This document shows positions 46,300 through 57,971 of a DNA stretch of 64,000 bases, one piece after another. The stretch is from Dermatemys mawii (Eukaryota > Chordata > Testudines > Dermatemydidae). A model generated the notes under the pieces. The model saw nothing but the letters and a program-made list of their open reading frames with translations. It did not search any database and was not told the DNA's origin. Position 1 is the first letter of the stretch. The number at the start of each line of letters is the position of its first letter. The stretch spans positions 23,032,667 to 23,096,666 of the forward strand of contig ML677348.1 of the NCBI GenBank assembly GCA_007922305.1, written 5' to 3'. The translations under genes and the position numbers were made by a program.

Positions 46300-47570
46300 G
46301 GAAAGTCCAAAACCTACATCACCAACTGTTGGACATTCTGCAGCCTCAGGACCCAAAGAAGGTGGCCCACCACCCAGTTAACGAGATTTCATTTGAACCA
46401 GTGAGGTTGGTCTGGCACACCTCAGCATTCAGTGCCTCCACATTTAGGAGAGCTAAGAGCTGTTATTTCATCCCAGAAAAGGGAGCAAATTTCCGTTCTC
46501 CCATCTTGCTCCAAACTCTGTGGTGGTGGTGGTAGTCGTACAAAATAGGTCACAATACCTAAGGAATAGCCCATCAGATGAGATTTCCAAGAGACTGTAC
46601 CTTCTGGGGACAAAGGTCTTCCTTGTGGGATTAGAATTCTGCATCACCAATTACCAGGCTCTGCTAGCCATGTCTGACTTCCACAGCTACTTCTAGGCTG
46701 GCAGTCTTTCAGGTCTAACGTTCCCCTGACAGCAGACTACAGTTCCTCTCACTTCTAGAAGACTGCAAGTTGGTGGCAAAAATGGCCTTTCAGGCTGCAG
46801 TTGATGCAGAGGATTCACCATCCAGAAGCTTGGCCACTGGTATTGTTAAAAGGGAGGATTCTTGGTTGCAATCCTCAGGCTTCCCCAAGGAAGTGCAGCA
46901 TGCTGTCCAAGACCTTCCCTTTCATGAGTGAAACCTCTTTAAGGAGAAAACTGATTACTCCATTTGTTAAAGGGCTTGAGGTCTACTCTCTGCTCCCAGG
47001 GGAGCTACACACCTGCCCCAGAAAGGAAACACAAAAGGCAGATCTATAAACCATGGCTTTCTCTTCCTCCTCATGATTTGTATTGCCAGTGTCTTGCCGA
47101 GCCTCCCCAAAAGTCACAGAAGACACAGAGTTCCAGCTTTTCAGCCCCTTCTATCACGATGACCGTGACTCATTCCTAGCCCGTGGCTAGGAGCCACTTT
47201 TGACATCTTAGTTGAGACCCACTTACCGTCTCTGATGCCACCTTCCCCTTCTTTGGTCACCTTCAGAAGCCATCTTACACTCTTCTCCCTCAACTGGGAG
47301 CTAATTATGATGGCCAGTTGGACATTGGAGATTATCCATCAGGGATACTGCATAGAGTTCCTCTCCTTCCCTCCTCACAAACCCCCTTCTAGGTCCCCCT
47401 TTGGGGACCACCCATACATGGTGAGTCTTCAACAGGAAGCAGAATCACTATTACACCAAGGGGCAGTAGAACGCAGGCAATGTACAAGTGGGAGTCTTCT
47501 CTACTCCCACTCCCAGTGTGACCATCATAATAGATGCTTCCTTTCAGGGGCAGGGCACCCACTTGAACTG
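46300..47570 (+). mobile_element. DIRS-type retrotransposon relic (gag region to RT start)
   Basis: The + strand gives, in broken frames, DILQPQDPKKVAHHPVNEI, FIPEKGANF, LQSSGFPKEVQHAVQDLPF and then LNWELIMMASWTLEIIHQGY followed by CIEFLSFPPHKPPSR and EAESLLHQGAVE (47280-47470). The last run is the start of the DIRS RT region (W...I..D.WVL.II..GY.IEF). DIRS elements use a tyrosine recombinase; that part is absent. Frameshifts and stops show it is dead. Confidence 0.7.
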
Positions 47571-48194
47571 TCATTCCTTTCCCCTCTCAATTGCTCAACT
47601 CTTTTGTGATATGATTTCTTCAGTTCTAAAGTCATCAGAGTCTTCCCAGCTAGACAAGACCTGAATTTCTAATGTAAAAAACCAAGCAAAAAAACCCCAA
47701 GCAAACTTAAATTAAATCCTTCCAGGCCTTCTTCATGCATAATAAAAAGGGAATGGACCCTGTTTTTGTTTTGTTCCTTTTCAGTTTTGTTTTGTCCCTT
47801 TTTAAAAATGTGCTCCATTATTTTACCAGGATAGAAGTGAGACTCATGTTGGTGGTTACCAGAATCACTTACCTTCTTACCTGGTTTTTTTAATATCAGC
47901 ACTGCAATCACTTTCTCCCACAATCCATTAACTCCATAGTATGTTCCAGGACTTTTCAGAAATACAGTCAGTTCCACTACAGGTACAATAGGTTTGCTGG
48001 TAAAGTGTCTTAGCATCCAGGATGTAGATCATCACAGTTTTTTTAAGTGTTCATACTTTCCTAGTGTTCCCTTAATTGCTTTATATTAGTAGCTGTTTTA
48101 AAAAAGGTTTTCCTTAATTGCCTACTCTTCTTTATTCCTTTTGCTAGAGACTAATTTTAAAAATTGGAGTTAGCTCTTTCAGTAATTTTTCAAG

Positions 48195-48305
48195 CCATCA
48201 TTAAGCTCTTCAGGGCAGGGATGGTCTCATATGAACTGTTTGTATAGTGCCTAGCACAATGGGGCCTACTGTCCTTAGGTGCTAACAGAATACAAATAAA
48301 AAAAA
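48195..48305 (+). mobile_element. L2/L3-type LINE 3' tail
   Basis: AAGCTCTTCAGGGCAGGGAT, then GTTTGTATAGTGCCTAGCAC, AATGGGGCCTACTGTC, TTAGGTGCTA and AATACAAATAA form the usual 3' end of old L2/L3-group LINEs. Confidence 0.65.
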
Positions 48306-48667
48306 TTAATCATAAATATAATTATCCTCTGGTACTTCTTTTTCCTTTGATATATTTGTAAAAGACCTTTATGATCTATTCAGCCCCTTTGGCTGGCATA
48401 TTAATTCAGCATTTTGTTTGGTTTTTTCTAATAATTTTTTTAGTAAGCCTTAACTGAGTCTCTATAATCTTACGTACAGTTTTTTTTAAAATGTTTTGTC
48501 CAAAATGCTGTTGCAATGGCAGAGGACCTATTGTAGGATGAAAAATATTATGTAGGTTTATCCTGTGTTGCTATTCTTCCTTGCCACATTTTTCTATCTA
48601 CCTTCTTGTTGCTGTATAATCATGGTCTCCACCCCTAACATTATCTAATGGCTCATTCCTTTGTCGT

Positions 48668-48790
48668 AGAATCAGTCATAGAAGATTAGGTTTGGAAGAA
48701 ACCTCAGGAAGTCATCTAATTCAACCCCCTGCTCAAAGCAGGACCAACATCAGTTGAAGCATCCCAGCCAGGGCTTTATCAAGAAAAGGA
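48668..48790 (-). mobile_element. CR1 LINE 3'-end fragment
   Basis: CATAGAAGATTAGGTTTGG, then AGAAACCTCAGGAAGTCATC and AACCCCCTGCTCAAAGCAGG match the CR1 3' region also seen at 29336. The copy is about 120 bp. Confidence 0.8.
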
Positions 48791-48929
48791 GTTTTGCTAT
48801 TGATTTCAGTGGAGCCAGGATTTCACTAATAAGACTTCTCACTATTATTTTTGTATATTGTTTTATATAGGCCTATAAATGCACATGGCTCTTTACAATC
48901 AAATAAAAGAGTTAACGTCTAAAGAATTT

Positions 48930-49095
48930 TCAGTTTAAGACTTCAATTCAGCAGTGCATCCTTAGTCATATTGATAGTGCAAGATGTTCACTTCCATCGA
49001 AGTTGAGGGCACTCGGCACCTAACAGGATCAAGTCTCAAAGCACTGAAGCGATGACTCAAGTCCCACTGAAGTCAGTGAACGTGCTGAAGTGCTT
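48930..49095. repeat. Possible old amniote repeat (AAGTCCCACTGAAGTCAGTG type)
   Basis: The words ACTTCAATTCAGCAGTGCAT, TCAAGTCCCACTGAAGTCAG and GTGCTGAAGTGCTTTTCTGA recall a degraded repeat scattered in bird and reptile genomes. No boundary can be set. Confidence 0.35.
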
Positions 49096-51127
49096 TTCTG
49101 AATAGGTATGTAGTTAAGAAGATGTTAAATGCTTTGCTGAAGTGGAAGCTAAACACTGTGTGGACATGACATGGTAAGTGAAGATAATAAGGAACTGGAG
49201 CAAGGAAGGGAGGACATGGGTTACACCAGTGAGATAGAGTGAATGTTTTGGTTAGTTGGGCACACTTCATGATGGCTTCACTTTTAAAACCTGATGTAGT
49301 TTATTGTTTGTAAATGAAGGACTAGACCCTGCTAATATTGCTGGCTGACATGATTATTGCCTTCACTGGGAACACTCACAATAGAGAGCTCTATCTGGTA
49401 GTAAGTGATCACAGGATTGGGCCCAAAGGATATAGTTTTTTGATTATTATAAAGATATTTGGGTGGTGTGAGTAGAGCAGAAATGTGAGTGCAAAGGAGG
49501 AGAGGAAGGAAAGCTGGAGATGGAGAGGGAGAAGGAGAAAGGATGCAAAAGGAAGAGGGTGAAAATGTAGGCAGCAAAGGAGAGGAGGAAGGTACAGGGT
49601 GCATATGGTATAACAGATGGAGACTTGGAAGGATTTGAGCAAAATGAGGGGAAGCAAATGTTTCCCAGTGTTAGAAATTAGAAAGTTTTTTTCAAATGAG
49701 ACAAATGACTTTTTGGCTGACAAATGAGGCCCTGTCTTTTTCCCTCAGCAAAGGAAACCATCTGACACTTGAAACAAATGTACCCTCCTGGTCTTCATTC
49801 AGAAGAAGGAGCCTCATAAAGCTGTCATGTTCTATTGCCCTGGTGCATTGTTATTTCAGGAGACCCCACAGGGGAACCTGTCTGAGCCCAGGCACATTTA
49901 TGATGCCTCTTCCTCTCAGAACTCCTCCTGGAGCTCTTTCCTGATGAGATAAAAACACAAAAGTGTGACAGTCTTGACTATCTGCAGAACTGTCTTCCAA
50001 CTACGACAAAAACCACATCAATCCCAATTATCAAGGAGATCAGCTAATTACACACGGTACATTAGGGACAGAGGAAAATACAGTCAGGTGATCAAGACAG
50101 TAGCATCCACAGATTCTTTCTTTGAATTAGATTTGTTTCTGTGATGTCTGAGTATAGCCCACATGCTTTATTTCTTACTACACAGTGTTAGCATTAACAG
50201 AGAAAGTATTGTACATCTATATCTGCCCTAGTGTATTGCACTGGCCAGGTGACAGGATCCAGTTTGTTGAGAAATGACATGTAGGTGTAGTGGTCTTGTT
50301 AAGTTCAAGTGATTTATTGCACGGCAGTGTACCAAGGCCCTTTGTTACACTGGGCTGCCAGTTTCTTCACTGTAAATTAAACCACATTTCACATCTTAAA
50401 AGATTTTCAACATTTATTTTTTGGACAGATTTCCTAGCAATCCCTTGTAGGACATGGTGAGTTCTGTTTAATTTAAGTACATTCTGTTGTTTTAACATAC
50501 AACAAGTGTTACTGCTTTTCTAGAAGTAAGTGTTGTTTAATTATTAATATAAGTGCTTGGAACAAGTGAGTGTGCATGTTTTGATATGGATTCTGAGGCA
50601 TATGGAAGTTTCAGTATTCCCAGGATGTTCTCTCTTTAGCTCTCCCTCATGCTGTTTCTTGGTAAGAGAATAGCACGTCCCAAGAACAACAAACAATGAT
50701 CATAGGCATAGTTTGACTTATGTAGTTGGGGGTGCAGCTCCAGCCAGGCCAATGGGGCCATGTGTGGGAGGCACATGCCATGCCTGCCTGAGGTAGGCAG
50801 TTTGGGGTGGGAGGAAGTCCTTCCAGGCTGCCTCCAACTTATGCCCATGCCAATGACCATGAATTAGAAGGACATCATGAGAAGGGAAAAGGGTTATCAT
50901 TTGTGTTGCAGAGGAAAGGCTAGGCAAGGCAGGATGGATAAAAACAATTATAAATGTCTTTCCCTCCACTTATTTGGGGTAATTTGTATATTGTAACATG
51001 CAAAACTCAGATAATATCACTGCCAGTCACCCAGCTTCTTAACAATGAACATTATAACATTGACTTGTATAAATATGATCAGTGGGGGGTGAGGTGGGAG
51101 CTTGCAAGGGCATATTTTTTAAAAGCG

Positions 51128-51129
<2 letters not shown>

Positions 51130-51167
<38 letters not shown>
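51130..51167. repeat. (GT)n microsatellite
   Basis: About nineteen uninterrupted GT units directly upstream of the CR1 fragment. Confidence 0.97.
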
Positions 51168-51168
<1 letters not shown>

Positions 51169-51700
51169 GCTGATTGGGCCTCAGCTGGAGTATTGTGTCC
51201 AGTGCTGGGCACCACATTTCAGGAAAGATGTGAACAAATTGGAGAAAGTCCAGAGGAGAGTAACAAAAATGATTAAAGGTCTAGAAAACATGACCTATGA
51301 GGGAAGATTGAAAAAATTGTGTTTGTTTAGTCTGGAGAAGAGAAGACTGAGAGGGGACATGATAACAGTTTTCAAGTACATAAAATGTTGTTACAAGGAG
51401 GAGAGAGAAAAATTATTCTTAACCTCTGTGGACAGGACAAGAAGCAGTGGCCCTAACCTGCAGAAAGGGCAGTTTAGGTTGGGCATTAGGAAAAACTTTC
51501 CAACTGTCAGGGTGGTTAAGCACTGGAATAAATTGCCAAGGGAGGTTGTGGAATCTCCATCGTTGGAGATTTTTAAGAGCACGTTAGACAAACGCTTGTC
51601 AGGGGTGGTCTAGATAATGCTTAGTCCTGCCTTGAGTACAAGGAATTGGATAAGATGACCTCATGAGGTCCCTTCCAGTCCTACAAATCTATGATTCTGT
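51168..51700 (+). mobile_element. CR1 LINE relic (ORF2 C-terminus and 3' UTR), best preserved frame
   Basis: The + strand encodes LEYCVQCWAPHFRKDVNKLE, KVQRRVTKMIKGLENMTYE, LCLFSLEKRRLRGDMITVFK, CYKEEREKLF, RTRSSGPNLQKGQFRLGIRK, RVVKHWNKLPREVVESPSLE and FKSTLDKRLSGVV in one open frame up to a stop at 51611, then the 3' UTR to ATCTATGATTCTGT. It is 5'-truncated at the GT repeat. The open frame survives because the copy is fairly young, not because it is a host gene. Confidence 0.93.
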
Positions 51701-51711
51701 AAAATCTGTAT

Positions 51712-51785
51712 TTATATAAATAGATATATATGCGTGCGTGTATACACGTGCGCACACATATGGTACACATATATATGGTACACCT
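51712..51785. repeat. TA/TG/CA-rich simple repeat
   Basis: A degenerate alternating purine-pyrimidine tract (ATATATATGCGTGCGTGTAT, then ACACGTGCGCACACATATGG) just after the CR1 copy. Its composition is of the Z-DNA-forming type. Confidence 0.75.
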
Positions 51786-52984
51786 AGACACTACTTCCTT
51801 TCTGCAGTTATGGAGGATCTTTAAATATCCCAGCCAAGGGGGATTTGTATTTAAGAATTTAAGAATTAGCAATGACTGGGAGGAGGACTATAGTAAAGTG
51901 GGCCAGGAAGGCACTGTGGTTGGGATCAATGTTCCTGACCCAGAAACCCCCTAATAGTGGACACATTATCTGTTTTCAAATGCATTTTGGCTAGTTTGTG
52001 AGGACAGAGTATGTAAATAAGAGAGGGATGAATCATACCTATTAGATCCATGCAGAGAGTGGGGTCTTCATGCTCATTTCTTATCCTTCTCATACAGAAG
52101 GGAGGGTTCAGTGTCTATCTGGCAGCATCTCCCTTCCCAGGACCCCTGCTCATGGCTCTCTCCAAAGCTGAGATCCATACAGGGAAAGGCACAGAATGGT
52201 TGGGCTGCTGGTGGGAAGGGTCCCTGCCCTGGGTGTGGAGCAGTTTGGAGGAACTCACATAATTTTCCCCTTGAGACCATGGAGATATCCCAAGAAACAT
52301 TATGCAAGTTGGGGCAGCAGATCCTTTCCCAGAGAACCCCTAGGTGGTGAGGATCTTCCTTTTAAGGGTGACCTTGAGGGTAGACATGGCAAGGGGTTAT
52401 CCCTGGTAGCATGCCTCCATTGAAGCCTTGTGGCCAGCAAACCAATAGACAACAGGGCACACAGAGCTTCTGCATAGCTGATGGTCTCTCATTAATCCCT
52501 TGGGATTCCTGGCACTTGAAGGTGGGTATTTTAGTCTTCCCAGTGGAACCCTCCCACCCTCCTACCAACACAGTGTGGTAGGAGCTCTTCAGGAGGCTCT
52601 TTGAAGAACTTCCCTTCTCTTAGGCTCTCCCATAAATTTTCCTGTGTGATGGAATTGGCAGGTGTGTCAGCCTCCCTTCACAATGCAGTGGGTCTAACCT
52701 GAAGAAAATGGAGCAACTCTGAGTAAGTTTGTCAGTCGATCACACGGAGGTAAATTTACCCTGGTAAACTGTTATTTTCTGACTGAGTTGTAGCAAATGG
52801 TCATTCTCCCTTTGCCCTCATTTTCTTTTCAAAACAGGGTTTCTGGTTACTCTTGGCACATGTAGTATATTGCGCAGCCAGTATGATGTAAGTCTCTATT
52901 GTACAAATGCATTATGGGGTCTGTCATAGTGTGTCTGATTAGTGAACTCCAACATATGCTACTCTAAACCCTTCATTTTGTATT

Positions 52985-53890
52985 TTGTGGGTGGTATTCT
53001 TAACTTTTATAGGTTATCTGCTCTGTTCTGCTGATGACATTCACATCTGTTTCTCCCTCTCTGATGGTGTATCTTGGGTAACAACCCAAGATGGGCTCTA
53101 CTGTCTTTTGGCTGTTAATGTGCAGAAGACAAATGCTTTACTGAAAGTAAATATCATTAAAACCCAAATGCTTCTCTTTGGACCTGATTAATTATAAATT
53201 TTGGTATCTTTCTTTACTCTGCCACTTCACTGAAATACTGTGTCAACATCACATATCAAGTTACCAAGGGTAATTTTGGTCTTGGACTCAATGCTGGAAC
53301 ATAGTCAATAGGTCACCAAATGCATATCAGGATAGTTGCCAAAAATACACCCTTTTCTATCCACAGCTGACCTGGAGACTCTAATCCATTCATTATAAAA
53401 TCTAGCCTTGACTACTGTAATTCTTTGTTTGCTGGGCTCCCTGCCAAATTGATTGGCAGACTCCAGCTTATTCAGAACTCCGCAGAAAGGCTTTTGACTA
53501 AGACCAGGCTAACTATGTACATTCTTCCTATCTTGGAGTCCTTAATCCAAAATCATGTTTATGTTGACTGTAAAATTTCCTTTCAACTTTAATTTTATGG
53601 GTGAAATCCTTCTTTTATTTTCAGTATCACTTGACATGCATTTAAAAATCTTTCTAAGATAAATTGCTGCAAAATCCATTATTCCACCTACAATTGTTTC
53701 ATGTTTAGACCATTTCATTCTATACCCCTCAATTATGGAATTAGTTGGCTATGTTATGAGTTATGATGGGGCTTTTTTGAGTTTAGGCCAAGCTGGATTC
53801 TATTTTGTGCATTGTTTCCTTTTATTGTAAAGTTCTGTGAGACATTCAGTTGCATATGTACATTTTTATTGCATAAAAAGAATAAGATCC
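52985..53890 (+). mobile_element. L2-type LINE relic (RT end and 3' tail)
   Basis: The + strand reads CSADDIHICFSLSD (the YADDxQLYFSF box with Y lost), then NALLKVNIIKTQMLLFGPD (the N-x-LKLN-x-x-KTE-x-LLFG box), and later the phrases [20 protein letters not shown] near 53405-53450 and [15 protein letters not shown] near 53470-53500. It ends with TAAAGTTCTGTGAGACATTC and GCATAAAAAGAATAAGA. Order and wording are those of L2. Stops are frequent. Confidence 0.72.
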
Positions 53891-54694
53891 TAATTTATGC
53901 ATAATAGTCAATGAAATATCAATCAAAGCACAATATGAGTTGCTTGTTCTTGTCACTGGAACTTCAACATGCAATATCTACCTTTACTTGTGTAGGCAGT
54001 TGAAATAATGTATTTAATATACATAGTGGAAAACAAATGTTATCCCATAGTCTCCCTATCTACAGAACTGTATAGCCCTTTACCCCCATCTTTTCTCCAT
54101 TCAGTAAACTTGCTATGTTATGACATATTTTCTACTGTAAATATTCCACTTCTCCTTACGATCAGTCCTCTTTGTCCCTACCTCTTTACATTTATAGTTT
54201 ATATGTATTTCTAATTTACATTTAAGATGAATATCATAATTTGGCCTACTTTGTTTGTGGCAACAGATATTGAACAATGATGATGTAAGTAGCTATTTAA
54301 TATAACTAATATAAGTTTCCACCTATAATAAATTATTTTATAGTAATGCTGCAGTTGTGAACCATTAGCTGACACCTACATATTAACTCTGGTTTTCAGG
54401 GTTTAAAATTCAGCAGAAAAACAATACTATAATAACCCTTTATGTGAAACCCACCTCACAGAGTATCACAAAGCCTTAGAGTGAGTTTTTAGGAAAATTG
54501 GAAATAAATCTGAATTATATTGAAGGAAAAAAAGAATTGAGGTTTTTGACTCCTTCCAGAACAATGATGTTCTTAAAATTAAATTTGGCCAGTTACCTAT
54601 ATTCTTTATCAACAAGAAGCAGTTTTGCATATGGCTAATGAAAATTTTATTATATAATTTTATGCAGATGTTTGTTAGTGACTATTTAATGATA

Positions 54695-54850
54695 CTTAGT
54701 AATAATACATAGCGCTTATGCTCTACACACAGAACTGAAGGAATTTTACAAAGATTGATAAGAATTATTAACCCCATTTTACAAATAGGGACCTTGGCCA
54801 TGTTACACAGTGACTGAGTCAGGGTCAGTAGCTAGATGGGGAACAACTCT
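54695..54850 (+). mobile_element. MIR-like SINE fragment
   Basis: ACATAGCGCTTATGCTCTAC, then TTTTACAAAGATTGATAAG, TTATTAACCCCATTTTACAA and CATGTTACACAGTGACTGAG give the MIR order from core to tail. Confidence 0.65.
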
Positions 54851-55161
54851 TGGCACAGTTCCTCCAGGAACTTCAGGGATCAAACCAAGATTGAGGGCCT
54901 TAAATGTGTTTGGCCAAACTTCATCCTTGAAGGAAGGATGAGCAAACTGGAAGTGAGAATTCTGGAGCAGATCTGCAGCTGATGCAAATTGTCATAACTC
55001 CATTGGCCCAATTGTCTACAATGGAACCATGACAATTTGCACCAGATGAGGTTCTTTCCCCCTGAGTATTCTTTATATGGCAGAGAATACATTCATGCAT
55101 CAGGCTCAGAGGGCCAGATATTTAAAGGCATATGGGCACCATGGGAGTTAAACATGTAGGT

Positions 55162-55360
55162 CAAGAATCAGAGGGGTAGCCGTGTTAGTCTGGAATTGCA
55201 GAAGTGACAAAGAGTCCTGTGGCACCTTAAAGACTAACTGAAGTTTTAGAGCATAAGCTTTCGTGGGCTAATATGATGCATCCGACGAAGTGGGTATTAG
55301 CCCACAAAAGCTTATGCTCTAAAACTTTAGTTAGTCTTTAAGGTGCCACAGGACTCTTTG
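55162..55360. mobile_element. Hairpin Penelope insertion (head-to-head termini) with 12-bp target duplication
   Basis: The 199-bp insertion is flanked by AAACATGTAGGT at 55150-55161 and 55361-55372. From the left it reads GAATCAGAGGGGTAGCCGTG, the 3' Penelope terminus in inverse orientation from 55208 (CAAAGAGTCCTGTGGCACC ... TCGTGGGCTAATA), a short centre with GCATCCGACGAAGTGGG, and then the same terminus in direct orientation to CAGGACTCTTTG at 55360. The arms are about 65 bp. No coding sequence is present. The + arm has CACAAAAGC where other copies have CACGAAAGC. Confidence 0.92.
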
Positions 55361-56874
55361 AAACATGTAGGTGATTCTGAAAACCCCACTAAGCACCTAT
55401 CTGCATCTTTAGGCACATAAATACCTTGAAAAATCTGGTTCCCTTTGAACCTGATATCTGCTATATGGATTTACCATAAGCTGAAGCTGAGAAACCCAAA
55501 GGGGTAGACCCTCTGCTGGTGCAAATTGTCCTAGCTTGATTGAAGTCAGTGGAGCCTCACTCTATTTCCAGAGACTTGATTTAGACAAATAAAATCAATA
55601 GAATTTTTGCCAAAGTGAAGACTGTTTGATTGGGTTCCATGTATTCATATTCAATTATTTTTTTAAAAAAATGAAAATAAGTATTATAAGAGCTAATATA
55701 TAAATGTTAGAAAATTCAAAAGTCCTCCTGCTACATCGATGGATGAAAAGCGCTATGAGTGCTAAGTATTATTAATTGTTATGTTAATTATAATGGGCAC
55801 TTAACATTCTCTCCAAGTTTTTTCCCTCTATGTATATCCGGAGCTGTAGTTTAGAAAATATTGTACATAACTGCTTGACTTTTTTAGCTTATTGCATACT
55901 TAACATTTATTTTTTGATTTATTTCTTGAACACTTGAGAATTTTGATAATTGAAGAAGGCCTCCTGTACACTCTTCACTTTGCCTATAAAAGAAGGATAG
56001 GAAATCTTTGTGACCTCTTCCTGCCTTGAATTTTCATTGAAGAAAGCCTCTGAAATGATCAGATAAAGATTTCCAAAAGACGTTAGCAACTGTAGAAAGA
56101 ACTTTTTAATTAAACACTTAAAAGGTCAAAGGTTTCTACAAAATTCAGATGATCCTATTAATACCTTTTAGTGGAAAATGGTAAACCAGCCCTTCCTTAT
56201 ATCTTTGTGAATCTTTTCTAGTTGAATTTCCATTTGCTAATTAAACACAGTTTGTTAATTAAGCAGGATTCTCTGTGCACTGGGGTCACTAATGCAGCAT
56301 AACCATTAAATTCTAGGCTTCATTTAAATACGTATAATCATGGGTGTGCTAATCTCTTTTAATTAATTTCATAAATATATACATTTTAATGCCATCCTTA
56401 TATAACTCCACCTTTGGAGCCACGCAAGTGTTAATATGCTGAAATTATTGTGACTCTAGTCAGAGCTTGAATCAGAATGCCATTCCAGTACTCCTTAAAC
56501 AGCCTATCTAATTTAAGCAGAGTTTAAATTTTCATTAAACACATTTATTGCTGTACTTTTAATTAGCCAGCCTTGGTGGTTTTAACGAAAAGCTTCCTCA
56601 TGTGACTCAACTTAGTGTTATCTTCCTGAATCTGGAAATAGCTTGGAAGCAAGCTCTTTGTCTATGTGTTTAACTCCGGAGTCTGAGGATGAAAGTTTAA
56701 ACACCAATATTGCTAACTCTTTCGCTGCTGATCATTTTAGCAGAAAGATCTGTGGCTTTATCCATTGGTTTGATATCGTAGAAATCAGAGATGGAAACAA
56801 CTTATTAAATTGTCTAGTCCATTTTAGGGAAGCCAATGCTGGATTGCCCCCTATACTGTATTGTCTAAGGCTAA

Positions 56875-57160
56875 GGATTAGTCTACACTAGAAAGTTAGG
56901 TCGACCTGCTATATTGCTGAGGAGTTTGAAAAATTCATATCCCTGAAGCATCATTAAGCCAATCTAAAGTCACTGTATACAGCACTAAGTTGACAGAAGA
57001 ATTCTTCCATCCACATAGCTACCGCCTCTTGGAGAGGTGGATTTACTACAGCAGCAGAAGAACCTCTTCCATCTCTGTAGTAAGTGTCAACGCAACAGCA
57101 GTGTGGGCGGGTGCAGCACTGCTGCAGTGCCACTGTAGTGTTTCTAGTGTAGACATAGCT
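56875..57160. mobile_element. Harbinger-type MITE
   Basis: The left end GATTAGTCTACACTAGAAAG and the inverse of the right end (GCTATGTCTACACTAGAAAC) match each other and resemble the ends of the Harbinger relic at 42356-44488. About 285 bp with no coding capacity. The three-base target duplication is not clear. Confidence 0.7.
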
Positions 57161-57864
57161 TTAAAGTCCCACGATTTGAAATGAATCACCAGGGGAGAGG
57201 AAAACAGCAACTAGGTGTGTGGGTGAGGTAAGAGATGGAGCTACCAGCTCAGTTGGTGCTGGAAGTGGGACATGAGCAGAGTTCCACCATCCTTTCCTTG
57301 GTTCTAGTAGCCTTTAAAGTGTCTGAAATGTGGTAGTTTTACAAAACAGATAATGCTAGTTTAGCCAACGAATCCAGAGAGCTAAATCTTAGAGAACATC
57401 ACTACAAAAATGGTGCTTACTCAGGTTAAACTGATAGCTCAGCTGTTGGTCTGGTTTAATACAAAGTCCCAGCTTCACAGGGCCTCTTCGGGATAATGTC
57501 ATTAGAGTGGGGCCCACCTCGCACCTTGCCTCTAATACTACTTCCATCTTTCACACAACTCCCCTCCCCCAACATTTATATAAACATATACCCAGCACAC
57601 AAATTATGCACAAGAGGCAATTGCATGCAGATTCTTCAGTGTATATTTGTAGCTTGTGTAGACTAAAGTTATGAAGACAGACTTGAAGGGAGACATCTCC
57701 AACATTGATAAAATGTAAGTACAAAAGACACATGATTGGATGGATATTGATGATGTTATTTCAGTAATGACGTCATCCATAGACTCCTAGTGTCTTTGCT
57801 TTGCTTCTCTATAGTGATCACAACATAAATTGCTTGTCTTGTTTGACTTCCTTGTTCACCAAAG

Positions 57865-57971
57865 TTGAGCAGATTGTGGCCGTTTTCAACGCTTCTACCA
57901 GACAAAAAGCTTGGGACCATTTCTCGAAAGCTCAGCGAAAGAACATAGACATTTGGCGAAAGCATTCTGAG
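57865..57971 (+). CDS. ENOX1: ENOX1 internal exon (short), FEQIVAVFNAS segment
   Basis: The exon is 107 nt, entering in phase 1 and leaving in phase 0. It encodes 36 residues: the phenylalanine split by the intron, then EQIVAVFNASTRQKAWDHF and SKAQRKNIDIWRKHSE. VFNASTRQ is the ENOX1 form of this segment. The acceptor is CACCAAAG. The donor reads GAG then GTTGGT, which has the GT but only a weak match to GTRAGT. If the donor were missed, translation would run on to a stop 22 codons into the intron. The exact joining with the next exon (GAG then GAGCTCCGG, giving E-E-L-R) supports the boundary. Confidence 0.96.

Larger units (their letters stand above)
41014..57864 (+). other. ENOX1 intron, 16851 bp
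   Basis: The intron begins GTAAGT and ends TTCACCAAAG. It holds a PIF/Harbinger relic (42356-44488), CR1 pieces in both directions, a DIRS relic, an L2 relic, GT-rich simple repeats, a MIR-like SINE, a hairpin Penelope insertion and a Harbinger-type MITE. I recognise nothing in 41020-42350, 44490-45270, 47570-48190, 49090-51130, 51800-52980, 53890-54690, 55380-56870 or 57165-57864. The 219-residue open frame at 50954-51613 is intron, a GT repeat and a CR1 read through together. Confidence 0.9.

Noticed and set aside
47235..47609. 124-residue frame as a possible gene
   Set aside because: It carries the DIRS reverse-transcriptase start motif and is part of a decayed element.
50954..51613. 219-residue open frame on the + strand, the longest without Ns
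   Set aside because: It is intron sequence, a GT microsatellite (poly Cys-Val) and a CR1 ORF2 C-terminus read in one frame, not a host gene.
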